This document shows positions 16,619 through 24,804 of a stretch of DNA of 64,000 nt, in pieces. A program made the position numbers and the translations under genes. Numbering within the stretch: position 1 is the stretch's first letter; the number at the start of each line of letters is the position of its first letter. Source of the DNA: Streptomyces sp. BK340 (GTDB lineage Bacteria; Actinomycetota; Actinomycetes; Streptomycetales; Streptomycetaceae); contig NZ_VISR01000030.1 in the NCBI RefSeq assembly GCF_007827595.1, forward strand, positions 1-64,000, given 5' to 3'. The notes below the pieces were generated by a model that did no database searches, was not told where the DNA came from, and was given only the letters and a program-made list of their open reading frames with translations.

Positions 16619-19480
16619 ATGTCCTTCCGCACGACCACCGATTACGTCGAGGACGTCTCGCCGGGATCCGGGGCGCTGCCACCCCGCGCCTGGTACGCGT
16701 CCTCGGACGCCAAGTCCCTCTCCCTGAACGGCAGCTGGCGATTCAGGCTGTCGGACACGGCCGACGCCGAGGACGACTCCTTCGCTCAGGAGGGGTACGA
16801 CGCCGGTGGCTGGGCGGAGGTGTCGGTGCCCGGCCACTGGGTCCTCCAGGGGCACGGCTCCCCCGTCTACACCAACCACCTCTACCCGTTCCCGGTCGAC
16901 CCGCCCCGCGTCCCCACCGAGAACCCGACCGGCGACCACCTGCGCGTCTTCGACCTGCCGGAGGACTGGCCGACCGACGGCGGGGCGGTGCTCCGCTTCG
17001 ACGGTGTGGAGTCCTGTGCCCGGATCTGGCTGAACGGCACGGACATCGGCGTGTTCAAGGGCTCCCGGCTGCCGCACGAGTTCGCGGTCGGCCATCTGCT
17101 GAAGGCCGGGGGCAACGTCCTGGCGGTCCGCGTCCACCAGTGGTCGGCGGGCTCGTACCTGGAGGACCAGGACCAGTGGTGGCTGCCCGGCATCTTCCGT
17201 GACGTCACGCTGCTGCACCGCCCGGCCGGCAGCGCCCTCGACTTCTTCGTGCACGCCTCCTACGACCACGTCACCGGCACCGGCACGCTGCGCGTCGACT
17301 CCGACGTGGACGGCCGGGTGACCGTCCCCGGCCTGGGCATCGACACCTCGACCGGCGAGCCGGTGACGGTGCCGGTCGAACCATGGACGGCGGAGCGTCC
17401 GAAGCTGTACGACGGCGTGCTGGCCACCGAGGGCGAGCGGGTGCCGCTGCGCATCGGCTTCCGCACGGTGGAACTGTCGGACGGCCTGATCAAGGTCAAC
17501 GGCAGGGCGGTGCTCTTCAAGGGGGTCAACCGGCACGAGTGGCACCCGGAGAAGGGGCGCGCGCTCGACCTGGAGACCATGCGGGAGGACGTGCTGCTGA
17601 TGAAGCGGCACAACATCAACGCCGTCCGCACCTCCCACTACCCGCCGCACCCCGCCTTCCTCGGCCTGTGCGACGAGCTGGGCTTGTGGGTCATCGACGA
17701 GTGCGACCTGGAGACCCACGGCTTCACCGAGCAGGCCTGGCGGGACAACCCCGTCGACGACGACCGCTGGACCCCGGCGCTCCTCGACCGCGCCGCCCGT
17801 ATGGTCGAGCGGGACAAGAACCACCCCTCGGTCGTCATCTGGTCCCTCGGCAACGAGGCCGGCACCGGCCGCGGCCTGACCGCCATGGCCGAGTGGATCC
17901 GCGGCCGCGACTCCTCGCGCCTCGTGCACTACGAGGGCGACCCGGGCTGCCGTGACACGGACATGTACTCGCGGATGTACGCGGGCCACGCCGAGGTCGA
18001 GCGGATCGGCCGCGGTCTGGACGGCGGCACCCACAGGCGCCGCGAACTCCCCTTCATCCTCTGCGAGTACGCCCATGCCATGGGCAACGGCCCCGGCGGA
18101 CTCGCCGACTACCAGCGGCTCTTCGAGTCGTACGACCGGCTCCAGGGCGGCTTCGTCTGGGAGTGGATCGACCACGGCATCAAGGACGAGCGGTACGGCT
18201 ACGCGTACGGCGGCGACTTCGGCGAGGAGCTGCACGACGGCAACTTCGTCTGCGACGGCCTGCTCTTCCCGGACCGGCAGCCCTCCCCCGGCCTGGTCGA
18301 GTTCAAGAAGGTGATCGAGCCGGTCGCCGTCGAGGGCGACGGCAGCGGCGGCACCGTGCGCGTCACCAACAAGTACGACTTCGCCGACCTGTCCGCGCTG
18401 GCGTTCACGTGGTCGTACCAGGTGGAGGGCGAGACGGTCGGCTCCGGCGACCTGACGGTGCCCCCGCTCGCGCCCGGCGAGTCGGCCGAGGTGAAGCTGC
18501 CCGAGCCGCCGGCCACCGCCCCGGCGGGCGAGGCCCACTGGACGGTACGGGCGGTGCTCGCCGCCGACACCCCCTGGGCGTCTCGGGACCATGTCGTCGC
18601 CTGGGGCCAGTTCGCCGTGTCCGCACGGCAGGCTCCGGCGGTCGCGGCCACCGACGGTCCGGTGCCCGGCGACGGGCTGATCACCCTCGGCCCGGCCTCC
18701 TTCGACGCCCGCACCGGCGCGCTGCGCACCGTCGGCGGGGTGGCCGTCACCGGGCTGCGCCTGGACGTGTGGCGGGCGACGACCGACAACGACGACGGCG
18801 CGGCCTGGCAGACCGACATCCGCCACGGCCTGCTGTGGCGCAAGCTCGGCCTGCACCGTATGCGGCACCGCCTCGACGCGGTGGAGCTGGGCGACGACGC
18901 CCTGACGGTCCGCACCCGGGTGGCGCCGGCGGCCCGGGAGGCCGGGCTGTCGGCCGTGTACCGCTGGACGTCGGACGGAACCCGTCTGCGGCTGACCGTG
19001 TCCGTGGGGCCGGAGGGCGACTGGACCGTGCCGCTGCCCCGGCTCGGCATCCGCTTCGGACTGTCCGCGGCCGACCGTGTGCGATGGTACGGCGGCGGCC
19101 CCGGTGAGGCGTATCCGGACAGCAGGACGGCGTCCGCCGTCGGCCGCTGGGAGTCGACCGTGGACGACCTGCAGACGCCGTACGTCCGTCCGCAGGAGAA
19201 CGGCGCCCGGGCCGACGTCCGCTGGGCGGAGATCGGCGGTCTGCGCGTCGAGGGCGACCCGGAGTTCTGGTTCACCGCCCGCCGCTGGACCACCGAGCAG
19301 CTGGACGCGGCGGCCCACCGCACCGGCCTCACCCCGGGGGAGACTGTGTGGGTCAACCTCGACCACGGCCAGCACGGCCTCGGCTCCCAGTCCTGCGGCC
19401 CCGGGCCGCTGCCCCAGTACCACCTGCGCGCAGAGCCCGCGGAGTTCTCGTTCGTCCTCTCCGAGGCTGCCTCCTCGTAG
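16619..19480 (+). CDS. lacZ: Beta-galactosidase, glycoside hydrolase family 2
   Basis: A 953-residue cytoplasmic enzyme with LacZ domain order: jelly-roll sugar-binding domain, two immunoglobulin-like domains, TIM barrel and a C-terminal beta-sandwich. The acid/base Glu is in IWSLGNEAG and the nucleophile Glu in FILCEYAHAMGN; NRHEWHPEKG and HTSHYPPHP-like segments are typical. There is no signal peptide, so it hydrolyses imported galactosides. It is last in the importer operon and followed by a strong stem-loop at 19514-19544. It would release galactose from beta-1,6-galacto-oligosaccharides taken up by the ABC system. Confidence 0.95.
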   Translation: MSFRTTTDYVEDVSPGSGALPPRAWYASSDAKSLSLNGSWRFRLSDTADAEDDSFAQEGYDAGGWAEVSVPGHWVLQGHGSPVYTNHLYPFPVDPPRVPTENPTGDHLRVFDLPEDWPTDGGAVLRFDGVESCARIWLNGTDIGVFKGSRLPHEFAVGHLLKAGGNVLAVRVHQWSAGSYLEDQDQWWLPGIFRDVTLLHRPAGSALDFFVHASYDHVTGTGTLRVDSDVDGRVTVPGLGIDTSTGEPVTVPVEPWTAERPKLYDGVLATEGERVPLRIGFRTVELSDGLIKVNGRAVLFKGVNRHEWHPEKGRALDLETMREDVLLMKRHNINAVRTSHYPPHPAFLGLCDELGLWVIDECDLETHGFTEQAWRDNPVDDDRWTPALLDRAARMVERDKNHPSVVIWSLGNEAGTGRGLTAMAEWIRGRDSSRLVHYEGDPGCRDTDMYSRMYAGHAEVERIGRGLDGGTHRRRELPFILCEYAHAMGNGPGGLADYQRLFESYDRLQGGFVWEWIDHGIKDERYGYAYGGDFGEELHDGNFVCDGLLFPDRQPSPGLVEFKKVIEPVAVEGDGSGGTVRVTNKYDFADLSALAFTWSYQVEGETVGSGDLTVPPLAPGESAEVKLPEPPATAPAGEAHWTVRAVLAADTPWASRDHVVAWGQFAVSARQAPAVAATDGPVPGDGLITLGPASFDARTGALRTVGGVAVTGLRLDVWRATTDNDDGAAWQTDIRHGLLWRKLGLHRMRHRLDAVELGDDALTVRTRVAPAAREAGLSAVYRWTSDGTRLRLTVSVGPEGDWTVPLPRLGIRFGLSAADRVRWYGGGPGEAYPDSRTASAVGRWESTVDDLQTPYVRPQENGARADVRWAEIGGLRVEGDPEFWFTARRWTTEQLDAAAHRTGLTPGETVWVNLDHGQHGLGSQSCGPGPLPQYHLRAEPAEFSFVLSEAASS

Positions 19481-19513
19481 ACGGGTTGAACTGCAGGGTC
19501 CCGACGCACCCGT

Positions 19514-19544
19514 GGCCGGCCGGCGCCTGTTCGCCCGGCCGGCC
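19514..19544 (+). terminator. Stem-loop after the GH2 gene
   Basis: Perfect 10-bp arms GGCCGGCCGG and CCGGCCGGCC around an 11-base loop, 33 bases after the GH2 stop and before the promoter region of the next gene. It probably ends the galactan operon. Confidence 0.6.
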
Positions 19545-19678
19545 GCGGTCGCGTCCGCGTGGCTGTCGGAGGCTCAGCCGCTCGTCCTGGTTCGGTGACC
19601 CGCGTCACACCCGGATCCTGTCAGCAATCGGGGCGCCGTCTCGTTCAAGGGGCACGCGAACGAGACAGGAGCCATGCC

Positions 19679-20869
19679 ATGAAGCACCGCATCGTCGTAC
19701 TCGGCGCCGGATACGCCGGGGCCTTCGCCGCCGGAAACCTGGCCCGCCGGCTCTCCCCCGCCGACACCGAGATCACCGTCGTCAACGCCGTGCCCGACTT
19801 CGTCGAACGGATGCGGCTGCACCAGCTCGCGAGCGGCCAGGACCTCGCGGGCCGCAAGCTCACCGACGTGTTCGCGGGCACCGGGGTGCGGCTGTGCCTG
19901 GCGCGCGTCACCGGCGTCGACCCCGAACGCAGGACCGTCGCCGTGACCGGCGAGGACGGCGACGGCGAGCTCACGTACGACACGCTTCTCCACGCGCTCG
20001 GCAGCTCCGTGGCCCACCACGGCGTTCCCGGCGTGGCCGAGTACGCCTTCGACGTGACCGGCCGGTCCTCGGCGCTGCGTCTGCGCGAGCGCCTGGCCGG
20101 CCTGGGCGAGGGCGGCACCGTGCTGGTCGTCGGAGAGGGGCTGACCGGCATCGAGACCGCCACCGAGTTCGCCGAGTCACGGCCCGACCTCAGGGTCGCG
20201 CTCGCCGCCCGCGGCGAGCTGGGCGCCTGGCTCTCCCCCAAGGCCCGCCGTCACCTGCGCCAGGCCTTCGACCGGTTCGGCATCACCGTCCACGAGCACA
20301 CCGGTATCGAAGCCGTCGAGCCGACACGGGCGATCGCCGCCGACGGTACGTCCGTCACGGCCGACGTGATCGTCTGGTCGGCCGGGTTCGCCGTGCACCC
20401 CATCGCGGCCGCCGGCGGCCTGGAGGTCGCGGAGACCGGCCAGATCGTCGTCGACCGCACCATGCGCTCGGTCTCGCACCCGGACGTCTACGCCGCCGGC
20501 GACAGCGCCTACGCGATCGGCGAGAACGGCCGGCCGCTGCCGATGTCCTGCGCCTCGGCCGGCTACACCAGCATGCAGGCGACCGCCGCGATCATCGCGC
20601 GCCTGACGGGCAGCGAGGCCCCGGCCACCGGGCTGAAGTACTACGGCAACCACATCAGCCTCGGGCGGCGGGACGCGATCTTCCAGATGGTGGACGGGGA
20701 CGTACGGTCGAAGTCCTGGTACCTGGGCGGCCGGACCGCCGCGCGCCTCAAGTCGGGGGTGCTCAAGGGGGCCGGGTGGAGCATCGTGCACCCGACCTTC
20801 GGCATGCCGAAGCGCAGGCGCCGCCTGGCCACCGCGCCCGACCGAGCCGGTGTGAGGGTCGCCGCATAG
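19679..20869 (+). CDS. NDH-2-like FAD/NAD(P)-dependent oxidoreductase
   Basis: A 396-residue two-dinucleotide-binding flavoprotein. The FAD Rossmann motif is VLGAGYAGAFAAGNLA at the N-terminus. The NAD(P) motif is VLVVGEGLTGIETATEFAE (about 142-160). The second FAD contact is VYAAGDSAYA (about 270). Type II NADH dehydrogenases have this layout, but quinone reduction is not proven. The ATG at 19679 has GACAGGAG upstream. The ECF41-type sigma gene begins 10 bases after the stop. ECF41 factors are typically encoded beside an oxidoreductase, decarboxylase or epimerase that they control, so this is the likely target gene and the pair probably forms an operon. Confidence 0.9.
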   Translation: MKHRIVVLGAGYAGAFAAGNLARRLSPADTEITVVNAVPDFVERMRLHQLASGQDLAGRKLTDVFAGTGVRLCLARVTGVDPERRTVAVTGEDGDGELTYDTLLHALGSSVAHHGVPGVAEYAFDVTGRSSALRLRERLAGLGEGGTVLVVGEGLTGIETATEFAESRPDLRVALAARGELGAWLSPKARRHLRQAFDRFGITVHEHTGIEAVEPTRAIAADGTSVTADVIVWSAGFAVHPIAAAGGLEVAETGQIVVDRTMRSVSHPDVYAAGDSAYAIGENGRPLPMSCASAGYTSMQATAAIIARLTGSEAPATGLKYYGNHISLGRRDAIFQMVDGDVRSKSWYLGGRTAARLKSGVLKGAGWSIVHPTFGMPKRRRRLATAPDRAGVRVAA

Positions 20870-20879
20870 GCTGCTCCGC

Positions 20880-21815
20880 ATGGACAGCGCAGCCATCGAT
20901 CGGTTCGAGGCCGGCCGGGGCCGGCTGGCCTCGCTCGCGTACCGTCTGCTCGGCTCGGCGGCCGACGCCGAGGACACCGTGCAGGACGCGTTCCTGCGCT
21001 GGCAGGCTGCGGACCGGGAACGTATCGAGGTGCCGGAGGCCTGGCTGACCAAGGTCGTCACCAATCTCTGCCTCGACCGCCTCCGCTCGGCACAGGCGCG
21101 CCATGAGCGCGCTGTCGGAGCCTGGCTGCCCGAGCCACTCCTCGAGGGCGACCCGATGCTCGGCCCTGCCGACACCTTCGAGCAGCGCGAATCGGTGTCC
21201 TTGGCCGTACTGACCCTCATGGAGCGCCTCTCGCCGGTCGAGCGGGCCGCTTACGTCCTGCACGAGGCCTTCTCGTACCCCCACGCCGAGATCGCCGGAA
21301 TCCTCGACATCACCGAGTCCGCGAGCCAGCAGCATGTACACCGGGCCCGACGCCGGGTCGCCGCCGAGCGCCGCGGCGGCACGGTGGACCCCGCGTCCGC
21401 GCGCCGGATAGTCGAGGAGTTCCTCGCCGCCGCGGTGTCGGGGCGCACCGAACGGCTGGTGGCACTGCTCACCGACGACGTGACGGCGGTCTCGGACGGC
21501 GCCGGACTGGCCAGGCGGCTGCTGCGGTACACGACGCGCGAGCGCGTCGCCTCCTACGTGCGGGCCGGCTTCAAGCCCACTCCGGCGAAGCGGCGGCTGG
21601 CCGGCGGCTCCCTCGCGATGCACATCGCGCTGGTCAACGGCTCCCCGGCCGTCATCGCCGTGGTCGACGACCGGGTCGTGGGCGCCGTGGCGTTCGAAGT
21701 CAGCGACGGCAAGGTCGCGTCCCTGCGCGGAATCGCCGCCGCGGGCCGACTCGCGCGCCTCGACGAGGCCTGGCGGCAGCACGAACCCGACGCGCCGGTC
21801 ATCGACGCCTGGTGA
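20880..21815 (+). CDS. RNA polymerase sigma factor, ECF41 group (SigJ-like)
   Basis: A 311-residue sigma factor. Sigma region 2 (about 10-75; DAEDTVQDAFLRWQ) and region 4 (about 115-165; ERAAYVLHEAFSYPHAEIA) are followed by a SnoaL-like C-terminal domain (about 180-300) that regulates activity within the same protein. The ECF41 linker WLPEPLLEGD is present. Two hallmark motifs are weak: DGGGK reads DGAGL, and the C-terminal NPDKL box reads AAGRL. The auto-inhibition or promoter contact may therefore differ. It sits 10 bases downstream of the NDH-2-like oxidoreductase. ECF41 membership rests on the linker, the SnoaL tail and the neighbour. Confidence 0.9.
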   Translation: MDSAAIDRFEAGRGRLASLAYRLLGSAADAEDTVQDAFLRWQAADRERIEVPEAWLTKVVTNLCLDRLRSAQARHERAVGAWLPEPLLEGDPMLGPADTFEQRESVSLAVLTLMERLSPVERAAYVLHEAFSYPHAEIAGILDITESASQQHVHRARRRVAAERRGGTVDPASARRIVEEFLAAAVSGRTERLVALLTDDVTAVSDGAGLARRLLRYTTRERVASYVRAGFKPTPAKRRLAGGSLAMHIALVNGSPAVIAVVDDRVVGAVAFEVSDGKVASLRGIAAAGRLARLDEAWRQHEPDAPVIDAW

Positions 21816-21923
21816 CCGGATTCGCGAAGTCTCGTCGTCTCCACGCTCGCTGAATTCGGCCCCACGTCACGCGCTGATGTTGAACACTTTTCTCAACTAT
21901 CCTTCAAAATCGAACATGTTGGC

Positions 21924-23264
21924 ATGAACATGGTTTCCATGCGACCCATGAGACGACTCCTCACCGCCCTCGCGGCCGGCGCCCTGACGCTCGCCGGACT
22001 CACCGCCTCCACCGGCCCGGCCCAGGCCGCGACCTCCGGCACGTTCAACGTGCTGACGTACAACGTGGCCGGCCTCCCCGAGGGCCTCAGCTCCAGCCAC
22101 CCGGCCACCAACACCCCGCTGATCTCACCCCGGTTGGCGGGCTACGACATCGTGAACGTCCAGGAGGACTTCAACTACCACGCGGCGCTGTACGCGGGCG
22201 ACAGCCACCCGTACCGCACGGCCACCAGCGGCGGCGCAGGCATCGGCGACGGCCTCAACACCCTCTCGAAGTACCCCTTCGAGGACTTCGAGCGCGTGAA
22301 GTGGAACGACTGCACCGGCACCAACTGCCTGACCCCGAAGGGCTTCACGCTGGCCCGGGTGCGACTGGCCGAGGGCGTCTTCGTCGACCTGTACAACCTG
22401 CACCCCAACGCCGACGACACCGACGACGCCCTGGCCGCCCGCCGCGCCAACATCGCCCAGGTGTCGGCGTTCATCAAGGCCAACTCGGCCGGCAACGCGG
22501 TGATCGTCATGGGCGACACCAACACCCGCTACACCCGCGCAGGCGACAACATCCGCACACTCGTCGACGACAACGGCCTGACCGACGCGTGGGTGCGGCT
22601 GATGAAGGGCGGTACGGCACCCACGCAGGGCGCCGACCCGCTGCTGTGCCCGACGTCTGCCCCGCCGAACGACTGCGAGGTCGTCGACAAGGTCCTCTAC
22701 CGGAGCAGCGACCTGGTCTCCCTGAACGCGACCCGCTACAACGACGAGTGGGCCAAGTTCCTGGACTCCAGTGGCGGGAACCTCTCCGACCACTTCCCGC
22801 ACGCCGTCGACTTCTCCTACACCGTCAGCCCGAAGCTCCGTGCGAGCGACTTCTTCGGCGGCCCGCACGGCACGGCCTTCGACGACGCCGACGACCTCCC
22901 GGCGGCCCTCGCCCCACGCATACTGACCCTGCGCGGCGCCGCCCGCCTGGACGCGGTCTCCCTCACCCACGACGGCGGCACGGTCCTCGGCCACGGCGGC
23001 ACGGGCGGTACGGCGGCCTCCCTGACCCTGGCCTCCGGTGAGCACCTCACCTCGGTGAAGCTGACGGAGGGTCAGAAGGACGGCCGCACCAGGATCTTCT
23101 CGGCCGCCTTCGGCACGGACAAGGGACGCACCCTGTCCGCCGGTACGGCGACCACGGACACCGCCACCTTCACCGCGCCGTCCGGCTGGCAGATCGTCGG
23201 CTTCACCGGCCGCTCCGGCGACGAGATCGACAAGCTGGGAGTGCTGTACGCGCCGGTCAGCTGA
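21924..23264 (+). CDS. Secreted endonuclease/exonuclease/phosphatase-family protein with C-terminal lectin-like domain
   Basis: A 446-residue exported protein. The signal peptide RRLLTALAAGALTLAGL...AQAAT is followed by an EEP fold (about 40-310): NVLTYNVAGLPEG, VNVQEDFN (metal Glu), LYNLHPNADD, VIVMGDTNTRYT and SDHFPHAVDF (catalytic Asp-His). The fold includes bacterial sphingomyelinases and other phosphodiesterases. The last 130 or so residues look like a jacalin-type beta-prism (GGPHGTAFDD... HGGTGGTAASL). Sphingomyelin or another phosphodiester outside the cell is a plausible substrate. The gene ends eight bases inside the convergent ATPase gene. Confidence 0.9.
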   Translation: MNMVSMRPMRRLLTALAAGALTLAGLTASTGPAQAATSGTFNVLTYNVAGLPEGLSSSHPATNTPLISPRLAGYDIVNVQEDFNYHAALYAGDSHPYRTATSGGAGIGDGLNTLSKYPFEDFERVKWNDCTGTNCLTPKGFTLARVRLAEGVFVDLYNLHPNADDTDDALAARRANIAQVSAFIKANSAGNAVIVMGDTNTRYTRAGDNIRTLVDDNGLTDAWVRLMKGGTAPTQGADPLLCPTSAPPNDCEVVDKVLYRSSDLVSLNATRYNDEWAKFLDSSGGNLSDHFPHAVDFSYTVSPKLRASDFFGGPHGTAFDDADDLPAALAPRILTLRGAARLDAVSLTHDGGTVLGHGGTGGTAASLTLASGEHLTSVKLTEGQKDGRTRIFSAAFGTDKGRTLSAGTATTDTATFTAPSGWQIVGFTGRSGDEIDKLGVLYAPVS

Positions 23265-23655
23265 CCGGGACGTCCGCCCAGACTGTCTTGTGCACGCCGT
23301 CCGGGCGGAGTTCCACGCCCCACTTCTCCGCCAGCGCCTCGATCATCAGCAGCCCGCGCCCGCCCTCGTCCGGCTCCCCCTGCGCCCGCACGGGGAGCCG
23401 GTCCACGCGCGCGTCCAGCACCTCCACGCGCACGACGTCCCCCTCCATCAGCAACCGCACGCGGAAACCGCGTCCCCGGACCCGTCCGTGTCGCACGGCG
23501 TTCGCGGCGAGTTCGGCAGTGACGAGAGTGACGGTGTCGCTCACCCTGCTCCCGTGTGCGAACCCCCACACATTCATCCGGTCGGCGACCAGCAGCCGCG
23601 CCCGCCGGGCGCCGTGCGGTGTCGCGCTGAAGAGCTGGGTGAACGTACGTTGCAT
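23257..23655 (-). CDS. HATPase_c anti-sigma-like ATP-binding protein
   Basis: A 132-residue GHKL-type ATPase domain of the RsbW/SpoIIAB group. The N box is LVTAELAANAVRHG and the G1/G2 region DEGGRGLLMIEALAEKWGV. It has no kinase partner domain. Such proteins often sit beside WhiJ-like XRE regulators and DUF397 genes in Streptomyces, as here: the XRE gene is divergent, with a perfect 10-bp inverted repeat between them. A switch protein binding a sigma or anti-sigma partner is the family role. Its 3' end overlaps the phosphodiesterase gene by eight bases tail to tail. Confidence 0.88.
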   Translation of the reverse strand: MQRTFTQLFSATPHGARRARLLVADRMNVWGFAHGSRVSDTVTLVTAELAANAVRHGRVRGRGFRVRLLMEGDVVRVEVLDARVDRLPVRAQGEPDEGGRGLLMIEALAEKWGVELRPDGVHKTVWADVPVS

Positions 23656-23696
23656 GCCTCAACCGTCCCGCCTCACACGGGAGTCGACCAGCGACA

Positions 23697-23726
23697 GAAC
23701 TCGTACGCTGCGCACTGTACGAGTTC
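23697..23726. promoter_or_regulatory. Perfect inverted repeat in the XRE/ATPase divergent region
   Basis: Arms GAACTCGTAC and GTACGAGTTC with a 10-base spacer lie between the divergent ATPase (start 23655) and XRE (start 23771) genes. The symmetry and position suggest an operator for the XRE protein controlling both directions. Confidence 0.65.
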
Positions 23727-23770
23727 ACGCTCTGGACAGTCGCGGTGACTTTCCGTGACCCTTGGTCGAC

Positions 23771-24616
23771 ATGACCGACAGCACCATCAGCACCGAGCAG
23801 ACCACCAACGAGCCCGAACCGTCCGACAGCCTGAAGGCGTTCGGTGCGGCACACAAGGCCTTCCGCAGGCGGGCGGGTTACACGCAGGAGCAGTACGCGC
23901 CGCTGGTCCAGTACCAGCCGGGGACCGTCGCCTCGATCGAGCAGGGGCAGCGGTTTCCGCCCCGGGTGTTCGTGGAGCGGGCGGAGGAAGTCCTGGACGC
24001 GTTCGGTGTGTTGAAGGGGGTGTACAAGCACGCGACCAGGGAGAAGGGGCTGGCTTCGTGGTTCCGGCAGTGGGCGGAACTGGAGGAGCAGGCGATCAGT
24101 CTGTACACGTTCGAGAACCGGCTGGTGCCGGGGTTGTTGCAGACGGAGGGGTATGCGCGCGCGATCTTCGGCGAACGTGTCCCAATGCTTAGCGACTCCG
24201 AGATCGAGGCCATGGTCACGGCACGCGTCGATCGCCAGTTCCTGCTGAATGACCGGCCCAACACCGCCTTCAGCTTCATCGTCGAGGAACACGTACTCCG
24301 CCGGGAGACCGGAGGATCCGATTTCATGCGCGAGCAGATCGAGCACCTCTTGGAGGCCAGGGGGCCACGCAACGTGGAACTCCAGGTGATGCCGACCTCG
24401 CGCGGCGCCCACGCGAGCATGGACGGTCCAATCCAGTTGCTGGAGACCCCGGAGAACGAGTGGTTCGCCTACTCCGAGGGGCAGGAGAACAGCCAGTTCA
24501 TCGTTGACCCGAAGAAGATCAGCATGCTCCACATGCGGTATGCGAAACTTCGCTCACAGGCTCTGACCCCGGACGACACCCGGAGCCTGCTGGAGCGGAT
24601 TCGAGGAGCGCTATGA
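23771..24616 (+). CDS. XRE-family regulator with DUF5753 (WhiJ-like)
   Basis: A 281-residue regulator. The helix-turn-helix is at about 22-80 (FRRRAGYTQEQYAPLVQYQPGTVASIEQG). The DUF5753 domain follows, with SLYTFENRLVPGLLQTEGYARA, FSFIVEEHVLRRE and VELQVMPTS. This is the architecture of WhiJ and its many paralogues in Streptomyces, linked to developmental control. The ATG overlaps no other gene. The ATG at 23771 is used; TTG 23762 is in frame. There is no good ribosome binding site, so the transcript may be leaderless. Its stop overlaps the DUF397 start by four bases (ATGA). The perfect inverted repeat upstream is the likely operator. Confidence 0.92.
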   Translation: MTDSTISTEQTTNEPEPSDSLKAFGAAHKAFRRRAGYTQEQYAPLVQYQPGTVASIEQGQRFPPRVFVERAEEVLDAFGVLKGVYKHATREKGLASWFRQWAELEEQAISLYTFENRLVPGLLQTEGYARAIFGERVPMLSDSEIEAMVTARVDRQFLLNDRPNTAFSFIVEEHVLRRETGGSDFMREQIEHLLEARGPRNVELQVMPTSRGAHASMDGPIQLLETPENEWFAYSEGQENSQFIVDPKKISMLHMRYAKLRSQALTPDDTRSLLERIRGAL

Positions 24617-24804
24617 GCACCACTGAACTCAACTGGTTCAAGAGCAGCTACAGCGGCGACAGCTCCGGCCAGTGTGTAGAAGTCGCCACCGCCCCCACCA
24701 CCATCCACGTCCGCGACTCCAAGAACACCACCGGCCCCCAGCTCGCCCTCACCCCGTCCTCCTGGACGGAGTTCGTGTCGTTCGCCGCCCGCGACCGCGG
24801 GTGA
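24613..24804 (+). CDS. DUF397 small protein
   Basis: A 63-residue protein with the DUF397 signature: N-terminal LNWFKSSYSGDSSGQCVEVA, central VRDSKNTTGPQLAL and C-terminal WTEFVSFA. DUF397 proteins are partners of WhiJ-like regulators and probably modulate them. It overlaps the XRE stop by four bases and the following membrane-protein start (GTG at 24801) by four bases, so all three genes should be translated from one mRNA. Confidence 0.93.
   Translation: MSTTELNWFKSSYSGDSSGQCVEVATAPTTIHVRDSKNTTGPQLALTPSSWTEFVSFAARDRG

Noticed and set aside
15998..19423. An 1141-codon open frame on the minus strand
   Set aside because: It is the shadow of the permease and GH2 genes, which have full family motifs on the plus strand.
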